Shown here: positions 52,654 to 61,942 of the stretch, one piece after another
Layout: the number at the start of each line of letters is the position of its first letter
How positions within the stretch are numbered: the first letter of the stretch is position 1
Source of the DNA: Winogradskyella sp.
GTDB taxonomy: Bacteria; Bacteroidota; Bacteroidia; Flavobacteriales; Flavobacteriaceae
Direction: 5' to 3'
DNA length: 64,000 nt
NCBI RefSeq assembly: GCF_003712105.1
Contig: NZ_RHLG01000003.1
Coordinates: 62,001-126,000, forward strand
The notes under the pieces: generated by a model
Databases searched by the model: none
Told to the model about the DNA's origin: nothing
What the model saw: only the letters and a program-made list of their open reading frames with translations
Made by a program: the position numbers and the translations under genes

Positions 52654-53146
52654 GAACAGTAGGAAGTCAATTATAGTAGGTACGTTGATTGCAACATTCA
52701 TTGGTGCATCTCCGTACCTATTTTATTTGTATGAAAATGTACCTACTACACAAGTATGGGAAAATTCATGGTTTACATATGACAGTAAAAGTTGGGAGGA
52801 TGCTAATTATGCAATGTGGACATTTACCAATAAAATGCTACCATTACTGTTTTTGTTAATTTGGTTTTTCACGAGTAAACATTGGTGGTATCATGTATTA
52901 ATAGTTCCAATAACAATGTACCTATACCAAACTATCAATATTTTTAATGATAACATTCCAGATATAGATAAGTTTGAACTGATATACATGTTTCCTGTAA
53001 TGGCTGTGATTATACCTTCTATTTATCTGGTAAGAGCTCAAATGTTTAATAAAATTAATACGGCTGACAAAACCATGGAGGAACTAGAAGCTGAATTTAT
53101 GCTAAAACCAACAACTCTTTGGGGTAAGATTAAGCAGTATTTTTAA
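52595..53146 (+). CDS. Membrane protein of unknown function
   Basis: 183 residues. A basic N-terminus (MDKPKLNLRKRKEKFLQQDKNSRK) precedes three or four membrane helices (SIIVGTLIATFIGASPYLFYLY, MLPLLFLLIWFFTS, VLIVPITMYLYQTI, LIYMFPVMAVIIPSIYLV) and an acidic tail. The small secreted ORF overlaps its start, so the first codons are shared between two frames. It is 65 nt upstream of the alanine dehydrogenase gene. Confidence 0.68.
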   Translation: MDKPKLNLRKRKEKFLQQDKNSRKSIIVGTLIATFIGASPYLFYLYENVPTTQVWENSWFTYDSKSWEDANYAMWTFTNKMLPLLFLLIWFFTSKHWWYHVLIVPITMYLYQTINIFNDNIPDIDKFELIYMFPVMAVIIPSIYLVRAQMFNKINTADKTMEELEAEFMLKPTTLWGKIKQYF

Positions 53147-53211
53147 AATTATATCTTCTTTATTTTATTTTTATTCGTAATTTGAGTTATCAAACCAATT
53201 AATCAACTCAA

Positions 53212-54411
53212 ATGAGTAAATCGTTGTCTCCGTTTACCAAAGCGCAACTACTCCCACAAGAAGAAACACTAGAGATTCTCAAACAAAAAGGTGAACTTTT
53301 TATTGGTATCCCAAAAGAAACGCACTTTCAAGAAAAACGGGTATGCTTAACACCTGACGCCGTTTCTGCGCTTACAGCTAATGGGCATCGTGTAATGGTA
53401 GAGTCAGATGCTGGTAAAGGCGCGAACTTTAAGGATAAAGATTATAGTGAAGCTGGAGCTGAGGTTACTAAAGATACTGCAAAGGTATTTTCTTGCCCTA
53501 TTTTACTTAAGGTAGAACCACCTTCATTGGATGAGATTAAGCTAATCAATCCGCAAACCATACTCATATCAGCCTTACAACTTAAGACACAACATAAAAA
53601 TTATTTTAAAGCCTTAGCGGAGAAACGTATTACTGCACTCGCATTTGAGTTTATTAAAGACGAAGACGGTGCTTATCCTGCTGTACGTTCTCTAAGTGAA
53701 ATTGCTGGTACCGCTTCAGTTCTTGTTGCCTCTGAGCTATTATCTAATGTTAATGGTGGTAATGGTTTAATGCTTGGTAATATAAGTGGCGTACCACCAA
53801 CAGAAATTGTGATTCTCGGTGCAGGAACAGTCGGTGAATTTGCTGCACGTTCTGCCATTGGACTTGGAGCTAATGTCAAAGTATTTGACAACTCAATTAC
53901 TAAACTTCGTTGTTTGCAATCTAATCTCAATACAACCATATACACATCTACAATGCAACCAAAAAATGTTTTGAAGGCATTAAAGCGTTGCGATGTGGCC
54001 ATTGGTGCTGTACGAGGAAAAAACCGATCACCAATAGTTGTAACCAAAACCATGGTAGACCACATGAAACCTGGTGCTGTAGTCATAGATGTTAGTATTG
54101 ATATGGGTGGCTGCTTCGAAACCAGTGAAGTCACAACTCACGATCATCCAACATTTGAATATAATGGCGTTATACACTATTGTGTGCCTAATATTCCTGC
54201 ACGATACTCCAGAAGTGCCTCAGTATCAATAAGTAACATTTTTACACCTTACCTACTCGAAATTGGTGAAAATGGTGGTATAGAAAACACCCTAAGATTT
54301 GATAAAGGTTTAAGAAATGGGTTGTATTTTTACCACGGAATTTTAACTAATAAATCTGTTGCAGATTGGTTTGGTTTAGATTTTAGCGATGCTAATTTGC
54401 TGATTTTTTAG
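53212..54411 (+). CDS. ald: Alanine dehydrogenase
   Basis: 399 residues of the AlaDH/PNT family: IGIPKETHFQEKRVCLTPDAVSALTANGH at the start, NAD-binding VILGAGTVGEFAARSAIGLGANVKVFDN, and GAVVIDVSIDMGGCFETSEVTTHDHPTFEYNGVIHYCVPNIPARYSRSAS. It interconverts L-alanine with pyruvate and ammonia in the cytosol. The N-terminus is ~30 residues longer than the usual (about 370 residues). It is followed after 35 nt by the next gene. Confidence 0.95.
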   Translation: MSKSLSPFTKAQLLPQEETLEILKQKGELFIGIPKETHFQEKRVCLTPDAVSALTANGHRVMVESDAGKGANFKDKDYSEAGAEVTKDTAKVFSCPILLKVEPPSLDEIKLINPQTILISALQLKTQHKNYFKALAEKRITALAFEFIKDEDGAYPAVRSLSEIAGTASVLVASELLSNVNGGNGLMLGNISGVPPTEIVILGAGTVGEFAARSAIGLGANVKVFDNSITKLRCLQSNLNTTIYTSTMQPKNVLKALKRCDVAIGAVRGKNRSPIVVTKTMVDHMKPGAVVIDVSIDMGGCFETSEVTTHDHPTFEYNGVIHYCVPNIPARYSRSASVSISNIFTPYLLEIGENGGIENTLRFDKGLRNGLYFYHGILTNKSVADWFGLDFSDANLLIF

Positions 54412-54446
54412 ACATACCCGTTACAACATTACTTTTTACATTCAGC

Positions 54447-54821
54447 ATGAAATTTATTCAACGACTTGGTTATTATCTTGGTGGCTTTGCTATAGGACTA
54501 ATCATCTTAATGTTCTTTTTAAACGGAAAAGAAGCATCCTGTGATTATGGACCTAATGCAAGAACTGTAAAAAATATTAACACCAAAAAGCTCAATTATA
54601 CAGACGAGGTCAAAACAGCACTTCTTTCAGAGGCAATTGATTCAGTCATTATTAGACAACTTATAAAGTATGGAGATGTTAACTTCTCTGAGAGTGATAC
54701 AAAACCCGAGACATGTAAAATTTATCAGATAGAAAATACGTACAAAGAGAAAGAAGTAATTATGAAGATCGAAAACTGTGAGTTGGTAGCAAAAATTATT
54801 GACTTTGAAATCTCAAATTAA
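54447..54821 (+). CDS. DUF4258-like membrane-anchored protein
   Basis: 124 residues with one N-terminal membrane helix (LGYYLGGFAIGLIILMFFL) and a soluble domain with two Cys (ASCDYGPNARTVKNI and PETCKIYQIENTYKEKEVIMKIENCELVAKIIDFEI). It looks like the DUF4258 proteins that often follow ald in flavobacteria, but this is a weak family call. Its stop overlaps the convergent proline dehydrogenase gene by 4 nt. Confidence 0.6.
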   Translation: MKFIQRLGYYLGGFAIGLIILMFFLNGKEASCDYGPNARTVKNINTKKLNYTDEVKTALLSEAIDSVIIRQLIKYGDVNFSESDTKPETCKIYQIENTYKEKEVIMKIENCELVAKIIDFEISN

Positions 54822-55990
54822 ATTCTTCGACGTTTCCGTTCAGTCTTGATTAACTCCAACTCTCTATTGGTTTGGCCAGCCACTGAAGTATTTTCTTCTG
54901 CTCTTCGTATGAGATAAGGCATCACATCTTTTACCGGACCAAATGGCACATACTTAGCCACGTTATAGCCTTCATCTGCAAGATTAAAGCTTATATGATC
55001 ACTCATACCATATAATTGCCCAAACCAAACATTATTATCAGATTTTTCAATACCTAATTCACGCATTAAGTCCATTGCCAAGTAGCAACTATCCTCATTG
55101 TGCGTACCTATAAAAACTGAAATATCCGTGTTATGATTTAAAATATAAGTTAAGCCCTCATCAAAGTTTTTATCGGTGCTTGCTTTATCCTTACATATTG
55201 GTGACTCATAACCCATTTCTTCAGCCCGTTCACGTTCTTTTTCCATATATGCACCACGAACAATTTTCATTCCTATTTTAAAATCATCTTTTTTAGCACG
55301 CTCATGCAAAGATTTTAAATACTCCAATCTGTCCCAGCGGTATAACTGTAGCGTATTATAGACAATAGCTTTTTCAGTATTATAAGCTCTCATCATATCC
55401 TCTACTAAATCGTCAGCAGCACCTTGCATCCAACTTTCTTCGCCATCAATTAACACTTCAACATCAACAGATTTAGCAGTTTTACACACCTTATGGAATC
55501 GAGCTTCTACTCTGCTCCATTCTTCTTGTTCTTCTGGCGAGAATCGAACACCTTCAGATTTCTTTTCGTACAAATGAAAACGTCCAAACGCAGTTGGCTT
55601 AAATACAACTATTGGCATCGCATCACGCTCATCACAAAACTCGATAATTCTCAATATTTTGCTTACGGCATCATCAAACTGATCTTCAGAGGCTTTGCCT
55701 TCAACTGAATAATCCAAAACTGAACTAACACCTTTTTTATACATATTTTCAATTGCAGGCAAACAATCATCTTCGTTTACTCCACCACAAAAGTGATCAA
55801 ACACCGTAGAACGAATTAAACCTTCGACTGGTAAACTAGCATTTAAGGCAAATTTTGTTACTGCAGTACCTATGCGAACCAATGGTTCTTTAGATATCAT
55901 TTTGAATAAAAAATAAGCACGTTCTAGTTCAGAATCTGATTTGAGTGTAAAGGCAGTTTTGGTATTATCAAATAAGGTGTTTTTGCTCAT
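54818..55990 (-). CDS. Proline dehydrogenase
   Basis: 390 residues, FAD-dependent beta/alpha barrel of the PRODH family, with KIVRGAYMEKERE and the C-terminal QLYGMSDHISFNLADEGYNVAKYVPFGPVKDVMPYLIRRAEEN. It oxidises proline to P5C. It is a stand-alone enzyme; the P5C dehydrogenase is not here. I use the ATG at 55990 (MSKNTLFDNTKTAF); an earlier start would add a run not found in the family. It is convergent with the DUF4258-like gene. Confidence 0.93.
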   Translation of the reverse strand: MSKNTLFDNTKTAFTLKSDSELERAYFLFKMISKEPLVRIGTAVTKFALNASLPVEGLIRSTVFDHFCGGVNEDDCLPAIENMYKKGVSSVLDYSVEGKASEDQFDDAVSKILRIIEFCDERDAMPIVVFKPTAFGRFHLYEKKSEGVRFSPEEQEEWSRVEARFHKVCKTAKSVDVEVLIDGEESWMQGAADDLVEDMMRAYNTEKAIVYNTLQLYRWDRLEYLKSLHERAKKDDFKIGMKIVRGAYMEKERERAEEMGYESPICKDKASTDKNFDEGLTYILNHNTDISVFIGTHNEDSCYLAMDLMRELGIEKSDNNVWFGQLYGMSDHISFNLADEGYNVAKYVPFGPVKDVMPYLIRRAEENTSVAGQTNRELELIKTERKRRRI

Positions 55991-56083
55991 AGTATGTAAT
56001 ATATTGCAAACAAAAATAACCATAAGAATTGTTAATATCAGAAAAAACTAACTATTTTCACACTCTCTAATTTTATACCTAAA

Positions 56084-57151
56084 ATGCAGGCAATAAAAAC
56101 CAAAAATGCAACGGTAGTATTCAATGATGATGCTTATAAAGCACTTAATCATTATATAAAAAATGAAAATCCATCAAAGATTTTTATTCTTGTTGATACC
56201 AACACACATGATGCTTGCCTGCCACATTTTATGTCCAAACTTAACTCTAGTACTATTGAAGTAGAAATTATGGAAATGCCTGACGGTGAAGACCATAAAA
56301 CTATTGATATCTGTACTGGTGTTTGGGAAGCAATGTCACAATATCACGCGGACCGTAAGAGCTTATTAATAAATCTTGGTGGTGGCGTTGTTACAGATTT
56401 AGGCGGTTTTGTCGCCTGCACCTACATGCGTGGTATTAAGTATATCAACGTTCCTACTTCACTTTTGGCAATGGTAGATGCTTCTGTAGGTGGTAAAACT
56501 GGCGTTGACTTAGGACATTTAAAAAATCAGATTGGAGTTATAAGTGAAAGTGACCTTGTCTTGGTTGATGTGTCATTTCTAGGAACACTTCCACAAAACC
56601 ATATGATTTCTGGATTTGCTGAAATGCTAAAGCATGGTTTAATTACAGATGCAGACTATTGGCACAAATTAACACATCTAGAAAATTTAGATATATCAGA
56701 TCTAGATCAATTAATCTATGATTCTGTTATTATAAAAAATGGCGTGGTAACTAAAGACCCAACTGAGCAAGGCTTACGTAAAACTTTAAACTTTGGGCAT
56801 ACCTTAGGACACGCCATCGAGAGCTATTTTCTCGATCATGAAATTCCGCTTTTACATGGTGAGGCTATTGCAGTTGGTATGATTTTAGAATCCTATATAT
56901 CTACAAAAATATCTAGTTTATCGGAAGAAGCATTAGATGAAATTTCAAAAGGAATTTCTAAGACTTTTGCTAAAGTACGTTTTGCTGATAATGATTATGC
57001 CAAGATTATTGATCTAATGAAGCACGATAAGAAGAATAGTCATGGCGTTATTAAATTTGTACTTCTAGAGGCTATTGGCAAAGCTATAATAGATTGCGAA
57101 GTGCCTAACGAAATAATTCTTGAGGCTTTTAGGTATTACAATAGTTTGTAA
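56084..57151 (+). CDS. aroB: 3-dehydroquinate synthase
   Basis: 355 residues with the AroB motifs NLGGGVVTDLGGFVACTYMRGIKYINVPTSLLAMVDASVGGKTGVDLGHLKNQIG, TLNFGHTLGHAIE and LLHGEAIAVGM, and the zinc/NAD-binding residues. It catalyses the second step of the shikimate pathway. It is divergent from the proline dehydrogenase gene and its stop abuts the DUF3667 gene stop. Confidence 0.97.
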   Translation: MQAIKTKNATVVFNDDAYKALNHYIKNENPSKIFILVDTNTHDACLPHFMSKLNSSTIEVEIMEMPDGEDHKTIDICTGVWEAMSQYHADRKSLLINLGGGVVTDLGGFVACTYMRGIKYINVPTSLLAMVDASVGGKTGVDLGHLKNQIGVISESDLVLVDVSFLGTLPQNHMISGFAEMLKHGLITDADYWHKLTHLENLDISDLDQLIYDSVIIKNGVVTKDPTEQGLRKTLNFGHTLGHAIESYFLDHEIPLLHGEAIAVGMILESYISTKISSLSEEALDEISKGISKTFAKVRFADNDYAKIIDLMKHDKKNSHGVIKFVLLEAIGKAIIDCEVPNEIILEAFRYYNSL

Positions 57152-58216
57152 TTAAGAATTCATGACACCAAAAATCAACAACAATGTTCCTGTTGTTGGT
57201 ATCACCATTAGCATAAAAACAAATGTGATTACGCAACATTTTAAAAATGTGGTAAACCAATTTCTATTGTAAAAATTTAGTAACGCTACATAAAAATAAA
57301 AGAATGTTGATAGTACGATAAGCCAACTAATCCAGCCGGGAATAGGAAATAAAAATAAGTCGGTAACTAACAGTAAAGCAAAAACTGTGAATAAGAATGA
57401 AAAGAAATAAAAGCTAAACACAAGGTGATGTGAATAGCGTCCACGTCTGAAATAAAAAATCTTTAAGAGCAGAGCAAATAACGGTAGTAAAATAAACATT
57501 GCAATTGGAACAGCATCTACTGCTCTCTGAATAATTGAACCAGCTCCAGTACCTTTAACAATGTTAAGCATACCCGAAAACAATCGCTTTTCAAAAAAAC
57601 CAGGGTCATCAGACATGCCCATTTCCTTATATATAACACTATCATCTGCTCCTATGGCAATAAGAGAGTCTACTTTCTTTTTATCAAAATCCCAGCTTGT
57701 TTTAAGGTTTTGACTATCTCCAGAATTTATAATTGAATCCGTTGCTTTTAATTCTTCATCGCTCATGCCAAGTAACTTCTGATTCTCCTTTAATGAGTTT
57801 AATACTTGTGCTTTTTGTATAGAGTCAAACTCCTTTTTTGTGTCCTCTGGAATCAGTTCTACATTATTTGAGGACACAATTTTTTTATTTATTGCATCTG
57901 CCTCTTTTTTCCAATCGGCGACTACAAAAGAGAATAAAAAGAAAAATATAACTGAGACAAACAGATACATCTGAGCAGGATGCAAATACATTAATCGCTT
58001 TCCTTGTAAAAATCGCTTTGCCAAATAACCTGGCCTAAACATTAATGGTAAGAAGCTCTTTAGAAATCTAGCATCAAAAGAGAAGTAGTTACTTATGGTA
58101 TTATAAAACAGAACACCAATGGTAAGTTCTTCGTTAGTCTTTTGTCCACAATGTGGACAAAACTTAAAGCCTTCATCAAAAGGCTGATCACAATTTTGAC
58201 AATTAATTTGACTCAT
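57152..58216 (-). CDS. DUF3667 membrane protein with zinc ribbon
   Basis: 354 residues. The N-terminal zinc ribbon (CQNCDQPFDEGFKFCPHCGQKT) is followed by the DUF3667 core (FDARFLKSFLPLMFRPGYLAKRFLQGKRLMYLHPAQMYLFVSVIFFFLF), a soluble insert rich in Asp and Lys, and four C-terminal membrane helices. The role is unknown. It is convergent with aroB and divergent from the secreted protein genes downstream. Confidence 0.88.
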   Translation of the reverse strand: MSQINCQNCDQPFDEGFKFCPHCGQKTNEELTIGVLFYNTISNYFSFDARFLKSFLPLMFRPGYLAKRFLQGKRLMYLHPAQMYLFVSVIFFFLFSFVVADWKKEADAINKKIVSSNNVELIPEDTKKEFDSIQKAQVLNSLKENQKLLGMSDEELKATDSIINSGDSQNLKTSWDFDKKKVDSLIAIGADDSVIYKEMGMSDDPGFFEKRLFSGMLNIVKGTGAGSIIQRAVDAVPIAMFILLPLFALLLKIFYFRRGRYSHHLVFSFYFFSFLFTVFALLLVTDLFLFPIPGWISWLIVLSTFFYFYVALLNFYNRNWFTTFLKCCVITFVFMLMVIPTTGTLLLIFGVMNS

Positions 58217-58300
58217 GGTTGGTTAGTAAGCGTTTTAAAATTACAAAATATCCATTAAATCAAGTCTTCATATTCAGCAATTTAAAACTGATAGTTTTCT

Positions 58301-58316
58301 TTGGCACATTAATTGG
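58301..58316 (+). promoter_or_regulatory. Putative sigma-54-like promoter (TTGGCACATTAATTGG)
   Basis: TTGGCAC, then TTGG: GG-N10-GG spacing, as in the sigma-54 consensus TGGCAC-N5-TTGC, but with GG where GC is expected. It precedes the ATG at 58385 by 68 nt. The same arrangement occurs before the related gene at 59181. Confidence 0.55.
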
Positions 58317-58384
58317 TTTGGAATAAGAAAATAGCGTAAGCCGAAAAGCTAAACACGAGTAGGCATCATCTAAATTTAAAAATT

Positions 58385-59047
58385 ATGAAAAAAATGATTT
58401 TACTTTTTACAGCGATGTTAATAGGATTAACATCTGTAACAGCAGCAGAGCATAATTCTGCAAAAAAAGTTAAAGATTTAGATCTTACATCACGCTATCG
58501 TTATACACAACCTATTATGTTTGTAGAACGTGGTGTAGAATTTCTAATCTTTACTGATGGAAGTTTTGATTTTAATACTGATGTTTTCAGTAATTCACCA
58601 CGAAGAGGCAATTTTTACCAAAGAAACCGCCGTGGTGGTCCAAATAGATCATTCGGTGCACCTGGAACTCAATATAGACATTTTGGCTCCAGAGGTGTGC
58701 GAGTTACACATGATTATTTGGGCCGAGTGCGACGAATAGGAAATGTATTTATTAACTACGACAGGCAAGGAAGAGTAAAACGAGTTGGTACTGTTTATAT
58801 GCGGTATAGACATGGTTTATTACAACGCGTAGGAAACTTACGATTACTATACAACAGACGAGGTCGTATTATAGGCTATACTGGTCAAGTAAATTTTAGT
58901 AATCCATATTGCGGTTTAGATTTTGGCAACGGCATTAATAATAACTGGAACAATGACCAATGGGATGATGATGACTGGAATAATAATGACGATGATTTTT
59001 ATTACTATAGAGAAAATGGTAAAATAAAAAGAAGGTCAAGAGATTAA
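58385..59047 (+). CDS. Secreted Arg/Gly/Asn-rich protein with tail-repeat motif
   Basis: 220 residues with a signal peptide (MKKMILLFTAMLIGLTSVTA). The mature part contains a repeat motif (DYLGRVRRIGNVFINYDRQGRVKRVGTVYMRYRHGLLQRVGNLRLLYNRRGRI) shared with the next gene, and an acidic Asn/Asp tail (NNNWNNDQWDDDDWNNNDDD). It is rich in Arg and Tyr. Function unknown; the secretion signal and composition suggest an envelope or stress protein. The start follows a sigma-54-like element. Confidence 0.8.
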   Translation: MKKMILLFTAMLIGLTSVTAAEHNSAKKVKDLDLTSRYRYTQPIMFVERGVEFLIFTDGSFDFNTDVFSNSPRRGNFYQRNRRGGPNRSFGAPGTQYRHFGSRGVRVTHDYLGRVRRIGNVFINYDRQGRVKRVGTVYMRYRHGLLQRVGNLRLLYNRRGRIIGYTGQVNFSNPYCGLDFGNGINNNWNNDQWDDDDWNNNDDDFYYYRENGKIKRRSRD

Positions 59048-59060
59048 TTTTAAAAATAGA

Positions 59061-59092
59061 AAACCCGAGAAAAATACTTTCTCGGGTTTTTG
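59061..59092 (+). terminator. Terminator after the first of the paired secreted genes
   Basis: AAACCCGAGAAA and TTTCTCGGGTTT form a perfect 12-bp stem around AATAC, followed by T residues. It lies 14 nt after the stop of the 58385 gene, so the next gene needs its own promoter. Confidence 0.9.
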
Positions 59093-59127
59093 TTTTGAAA
59101 ACTAGCAATAACAGGGTGTTTTAGATT

Positions 59128-59143
59128 TTGGCACGCTGTTTGG
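59128..59143 (+). promoter_or_regulatory. Putative sigma-54-like promoter (TTGGCACGCTGTTTGG)
   Basis: TTGGCAC with GG-N10-GG spacing, the same form as at 58301-58316, placed 37 nt before the ATG at 59181. It lies just after the terminator of the preceding gene, as expected for an independent promoter. Confidence 0.6.
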
Positions 59144-59180
59144 TAATAGTAAAATAGATAAACTTTAAAACTCTATTATT

Positions 59181-60401
59181 ATGAAAAGGATTCTATTTTT
59201 ATTAGCAAGTGTTTTCCTTATTGGAGGTACTACTTATGCAACAACCAACTCAACATTAGAAGCTGAAGCTTCACTAAATACATTTGTGAGAGGTTATGGT
59301 AATTCTTTCATATTTGTAGAAGACGGAATTGAATTTGCAGTTTTCCCGGATGGGCAATTCGATTTTTATGCTAGAGGATTTGGGCCAAATGTAAATCTAG
59401 GCTTTAACAACAGAAATGTGAGCTTTAGTTTTAATACTGGTTTTGATTATAATCCATTTGTGCAGTACGATAGTTTTGGTGCAGTTATACAGATTGAAAA
59501 CACACCAGTATTCTATGATTACTATGGTCGTGTATCGCAAATCGGAAACATCTTTATCAACTACAATGGATTTGGTAGAATACAGCGAATAGGTGGACTA
59601 AATGTATTTTGGAGAGGAAATGTATTCTCTCATTATACAGGTTTTATTAATGTATATAACAGAGCGTACGTTTTTAGACCATGGCACAGATATTATAGAG
59701 TTCCTGCGTTTAACTTATGTATTGTAAATACTAGACCGTATAGACAATTCTATAACCCTGTAAGACATGTATACTACAGACCATATATTAACAACACAAG
59801 AATTGTAAACATAAATGGTCGTAGAGGTAATAACAGATACGGCAGACGCTCTGCAAATAACTTTGATAGACGTTATGCACAAACACCACGAAATGCTCGT
59901 GAGCGCAATATAGGACGTCGTGCACAAGAACGTAATGCTACTATAACTCGAAGTCGTACAGACCGAACGCGCAATAGTGTTGCAAGAAACAGAGGCGAAG
60001 TTACTAGAAATAGCAGTACTCGCAGAAATCAGGTAAATAGAGCAAATACGCCTACAAGAGATAGAAGTCGTGAAAGAAGTATTACACAATCACGTTCTAA
60101 AAGAAATGAAACGGTTACACGTTCTAACTCTAGGACAAATAGATCATCTGTAAGCACAAGAACAAATAGAAGTTCTCAAGCTAATAAGAGAACTACTACT
60201 CAGAGAAGAACTGTAACAACAAACAGAGGTAATAAAACTATAAAACGTTCTACAGTTAATAGAACAACGAGAACTACTCCTAAGAGACAGAATAGCATTA
60301 GTAGAAGCTCAAGAAAATCGTCTTCCGCAAATGCAAGAAGTGGCTCAAATAGAAGTTCAAAATCAAGATCTACAAGATCTAATTCTCGAAGAAGAGGATA
60401 A
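59181..60401 (+). CDS. Secreted protein with long basic Arg/Ser/Asn/Thr-rich tail
   Basis: 406 residues with a signal peptide (MKRILFLLASVFLIGGTTYA). Residues ~40-170 share FVEDGIEFAVFPDGQFDF and YYGRVSQIGNIFINYNGFGRIQRIGG with the preceding gene. From ~210 to the end the protein is a low-complexity basic region (GRRGNNRYGRRSANNFDRRY ... SKSRSTRSNSRRRG) with very many Arg, Ser, Asn and Thr and no obvious domain. Such a tail would bind nucleic acid or anionic polymers (inference). It is monocistronic, with its own sigma-54-like promoter. Confidence 0.8.
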   Translation: MKRILFLLASVFLIGGTTYATTNSTLEAEASLNTFVRGYGNSFIFVEDGIEFAVFPDGQFDFYARGFGPNVNLGFNNRNVSFSFNTGFDYNPFVQYDSFGAVIQIENTPVFYDYYGRVSQIGNIFINYNGFGRIQRIGGLNVFWRGNVFSHYTGFINVYNRAYVFRPWHRYYRVPAFNLCIVNTRPYRQFYNPVRHVYYRPYINNTRIVNINGRRGNNRYGRRSANNFDRRYAQTPRNARERNIGRRAQERNATITRSRTDRTRNSVARNRGEVTRNSSTRRNQVNRANTPTRDRSRERSITQSRSKRNETVTRSNSRTNRSSVSTRTNRSSQANKRTTTQRRTVTTNRGNKTIKRSTVNRTTRTTPKRQNSISRSSRKSSSANARSGSNRSSKSRSTRSNSRRRG

Positions 60402-60428
60402 ATAATTTTTTGGTTGGTTAGATAGAAT

Positions 60429-60465
60429 ATCCTGTAAGTGTGTGCCTCAAAGCACATTGCAGGAT
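60429..60465. other. Hairpin between convergent genes
   Basis: ATCCTG with CAGGAT and TGTGC with GCACA form an interrupted stem in the gap between the secreted gene and the flippase. There is no T run on either side, so a terminator role is doubtful. Confidence 0.4.
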
Positions 60466-60474
60466 GTTCTCATT

Positions 60475-61923
60475 TTATATATACTTCTTAATTAAGTCTG
60501 AAATATCTGAAGATATATTAAGCTTAAACACTATTACTAAGTATAATAATACTGTAAGTATTGACTTTAGAAGTATATTTATGATTGGGTGAAATGAAAA
60601 TTCAAAAGAATAGAAGGCAAAAGAAAACACCGCCAGTATAACAAATAACTTAAGGGTATTGATTGTAAACGGTGACATCTGCAACTTAAGTTTTACAAAA
60701 ATTAACTTTATTGAATTATAGAAACAGATAGCTAAAAAAGTCGCCAAAGCAGATCCATTAATACCATATTTAGGAATAAATATCATATTTAAGACTATAG
60801 CTAAAACTGCCAACAAAACTCCAAAAAATAAAATTACTCTATAGTAATCACTATTGAACAAAATAGCATTGTTGTTTCCCATAATATTGTCGTACAACTT
60901 AGCCAAGCCAATTATTAATACAACAAACAAGCCTCCAGAAAATTGTTGAGGTAGAACTTCATATAACATATTGATGTTGGTAACAATCAATAAGAATATG
61001 AGGCCACTTATTACTAAAAGATTAATAGAGCTTTTTTTATAAAGTGATTGTAATTCATCTTTATTATTCTCATTGAGAAACTTAGCTGTTAACGGCATCA
61101 TTATCTGATGCATTGCCCGTTGTGGTACAGAAATTACAGTAGCAATAAAAACAGCTACACTATAATAGGCTACAGTTTCAATTTCAAGATATTGAGCAAT
61201 CATAAATTTGTCTAAATCAAGCACAATCATTGCTATTGACCCAGCTATTATGATAAGAAAACTATACTTTAATATAGCGTCTAAACCTTCTACTCTATTG
61301 AATTTTAGCACTGGAAATTTTAAATAGAATGCGTATAGCTTCATAATAATCATTCTTACCACATATACACCTACCAAGCATAAAATAAATGTGTCTACAC
61401 TAATCATTTCGAAATAAACACCACATAATAATATTGCGATACAAGCTCTATGAAATACTTCTCTCATCATATTTCCAAAAACAGTCTTCATATGTACCTT
61501 AGACCATGAAAAAAAGATTTCGAAATAAGCCATAGCTATAGCCGTGATATAGATATACCATACATAATCATAGACTAAGGCGTTCTTTTTTGATAGCAGA
61601 GTTGCAATAAAATCATAAGAAATACTACCAATAATACCTGTTGGAATAATAAATACCAATGGCAACAGTAACATTAAAGTTAAAAATGAATTGAGGCTAT
61701 TCTTGGTTTTAAATTTTGAATAGAATTTTATCAAAGCATTTTGAACACCAAATGCCATAAATGGTAGCATTATATTGGCAGAAGATAAGATAAAAGCCAC
61801 CAAACCGAAGTACTCATCAGACAAAAAGTTAACGTATAAGAAAAGTGTATTGATTGCACCAATACCAAATCCTATATAGGTGCTAATTGTATTTTTGAAG
61901 GTTTGCCTAATGACTATTCCCAT
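60475..61923 (-). CDS. Polysaccharide flippase (MATE/Wzx-like)
   Basis: 482 residues with about twelve to fourteen membrane helices. The start GIVIRQTFKNTISTYIGFGIGAINTLFLYVNFL and the segments FGVQNALIKFYSKF and FSWSKVHMKTVFGNMMREVFHRA look like lipid-linked oligosaccharide flippases of the polysaccharide biosynthesis family. It moves lipid-linked sugar across the inner membrane. It follows the glycosyltransferase gene by 19 nt, so they are probably one operon. Confidence 0.88.
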   Translation of the reverse strand: MGIVIRQTFKNTISTYIGFGIGAINTLFLYVNFLSDEYFGLVAFILSSANIMLPFMAFGVQNALIKFYSKFKTKNSLNSFLTLMLLLPLVFIIPTGIIGSISYDFIATLLSKKNALVYDYVWYIYITAIAMAYFEIFFSWSKVHMKTVFGNMMREVFHRACIAILLCGVYFEMISVDTFILCLVGVYVVRMIIMKLYAFYLKFPVLKFNRVEGLDAILKYSFLIIIAGSIAMIVLDLDKFMIAQYLEIETVAYYSVAVFIATVISVPQRAMHQIMMPLTAKFLNENNKDELQSLYKKSSINLLVISGLIFLLIVTNINMLYEVLPQQFSGGLFVVLIIGLAKLYDNIMGNNNAILFNSDYYRVILFFGVLLAVLAIVLNMIFIPKYGINGSALATFLAICFYNSIKLIFVKLKLQMSPFTINTLKLFVILAVFSFAFYSFEFSFHPIINILLKSILTVLLYLVIVFKLNISSDISDLIKKYI

Positions 61924-61942
61924 GGTTTTAAAAATACAACTT

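Noticed and set aside
59850..60400. Low-complexity repetitive DNA at the end of the 59181 gene
   Set aside because: It is in frame and codes for a basic Arg/Ser/Asn/Thr tail; no regular unit length is seen, so it is not a tandem repeat or CRISPR array.
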